The notes beneath the pieces are model-generated. The model did no database searches and had not been told where the DNA came from. It saw only the letters and a program-made list of their open reading frames with translations. Shown here one piece after another: positions 14,377 through 14,619 of a stretch of DNA of 14,619 nucleotides; the stretch's first letter is position 1, and the number at the start of each line of letters is the position of its first letter. A program made the position numbers and the translations under genes. This DNA comes from Bacilli bacterium (GTDB lineage Bacteria > Bacillota_I > Bacilli_A > RF39 > UBA660), in contig JAEDKN010000023.1 of NCBI GenBank assembly GCA_016295795.1, positions 1 to 14,619 of the forward strand. The letters are read 5' to 3'.

Positions 14377-14402
14377 ACAATTGATTATTCAATTGTTTTT
14401 TT
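14377..14402 (+). terminator. Intrinsic terminator of the YqfQ-like gene
   Basis: ACAATTGA and TCAATTGT pair as an eight-base-pair stem around the loop TTAT, followed by six T. It starts one base after the TAA stop. It faces the terminator of the converging surface-protein gene. Confidence 0.85.
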
Positions 14403-14420
14403 ATTACTTGTTTACATATT

Positions 14421-14444
14421 AAAAAACTGCAAAATTGCAGTTTT
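14421..14444 (-). terminator. Intrinsic terminator of the LRR-type surface protein gene
   Basis: On the minus strand AAAACTGCAA and TTGCAGTTTT form an inverted repeat with a very small loop (in practice CTGC and GCAG with a loop), followed by U. The stop codon of the minus-strand gene overlaps the first arm. Confidence 0.75.
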
Positions 14445-14619
14445 ATCTTTCATATGTTACAGTTATACCATTAACAGTTCCACCATTTGGCCATCCATCT
14501 AAATCTGTTGGTGAAGTAAGTGTTATTTGAGTTAAATTAGAGTTATCTCTAAATGCATCTGTATCTAAACTAGTTAATGAACTAGGAAGTTTACCAAGTC
14601 CAGCATTTGTTAGTTGATT
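14443..14619 (-). CDS. C-terminal end of a BspA-like LRR surface protein (partial)
   Basis: The last 58 codons of a minus-strand gene run in from the right edge of the window and end in TAA at 14443-14445. The peptide reads LTNAGLGKLPSSLTSLDTDAF followed by NSNLTQITL, the strand-loop rhythm of BspA-type (LRR_5) leucine-rich repeats in which cell-surface proteins list short L-x-x-I/L-x-L units. It then ends in an Asp/Gly/Trp-containing strand segment (DLDGWPNGGTVNGITVTYE). Such proteins are usually secreted or surface-bound. There is no LPXTG, choline-binding or SLH anchor in this tail, so any anchor must be N-terminal or absent. Start, length and signal peptide are outside the window. Confidence 0.7.
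   Translation of the reverse strand, partial: NQLTNAGLGKLPSSLTSLDTDAFRDNSNLTQITLTSPTDLDGWPNGGTVNGITVTYER

Noticed and set aside
1..14619. Mycoplasma-type genetic code (UGA read as Trp), suggested by the high AT content
   Set aside because: All genes are full length without internal UGA, Trp codons are TGG, and UGA appears only at the end of the 612-residue gene.
1..14619. CRISPR array, tRNA, insertion sequence, prophage or riboswitch
   Set aside because: No regularly spaced repeats, no cloverleaf-like sequence, no transposase or integrase, and all gaps between genes are too short (under about 100 bases) for a typical riboswitch.

Overview
The window looks like chromosomal DNA from a very AT-rich, low-GC Gram-positive bacterium (Bacillota). 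It carries a dnaG-rpoD-trmK block arranged as in Bacilli, a YlmC/YmxH-type PRC-barrel protein, a YqfQ/VrrA-like protein and a TasA-like exported protein. Ribosome binding sites are strong and purine-rich, and intrinsic terminators are short hairpins followed by U-tracts. No gene contains an in-frame UGA and tryptophan is written TGG, so the standard bacterial code applies. The exact lineage cannot be fixed from sequence alone; an uncultured gut-type Bacilli/Erysipelotrichia-like lineage (for example RF39-like) is an inference.

Layout: all genes but one lie on the minus strand and are packed tightly. Read in transcription order from the right, the window starts with the 3' end of an LRR-type surface protein (14443-14619, cut by the window edge). 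A plus-strand YqfQ/VrrA-like gene (14022-14375) converges on it. Divergent from that gene is a five-gene operon (13923 down to 7808): a type IV pilus/type II secretion platform protein (pilC), a prepilin peptidase (pilD), a large membrane protein with a VirB2/TrbC-like N-terminus fused to a trypsin-like domain, a small membrane-anchored protein, and a membrane-anchored zincin metalloprotease. It ends at a terminator at 7762-7790. Then come uvsE (UV damage endonuclease) with its own terminator, the macromolecular-synthesis block dnaG-rpoD-trmK, a cysteine-synthase-like gene placed directly after the trmK terminator, a TasA/camelysin-like exported protein behind a consensus-like promoter, and an operon of two unrecognised membrane proteins plus the YlmC-like protein.

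The most interesting part is the 7.8-13.9 kb operon. It pairs the membrane core and leader peptidase of a pilus-type machine with a trypsin/DegP-like domain whose catalytic His and Ser positions are replaced (Ser and Trp), so probably a pseudoprotease. It also encodes a zincin whose cytoplasmic tail carries a repeated short motif. No assembly ATPase and no recognisable prepilin is encoded in the window, so either they are elsewhere or this is an unusual machine. No tRNA, rRNA, CRISPR array, insertion sequence or riboswitch was recognised, and there is no gene-free stretch longer than about 100 bases.
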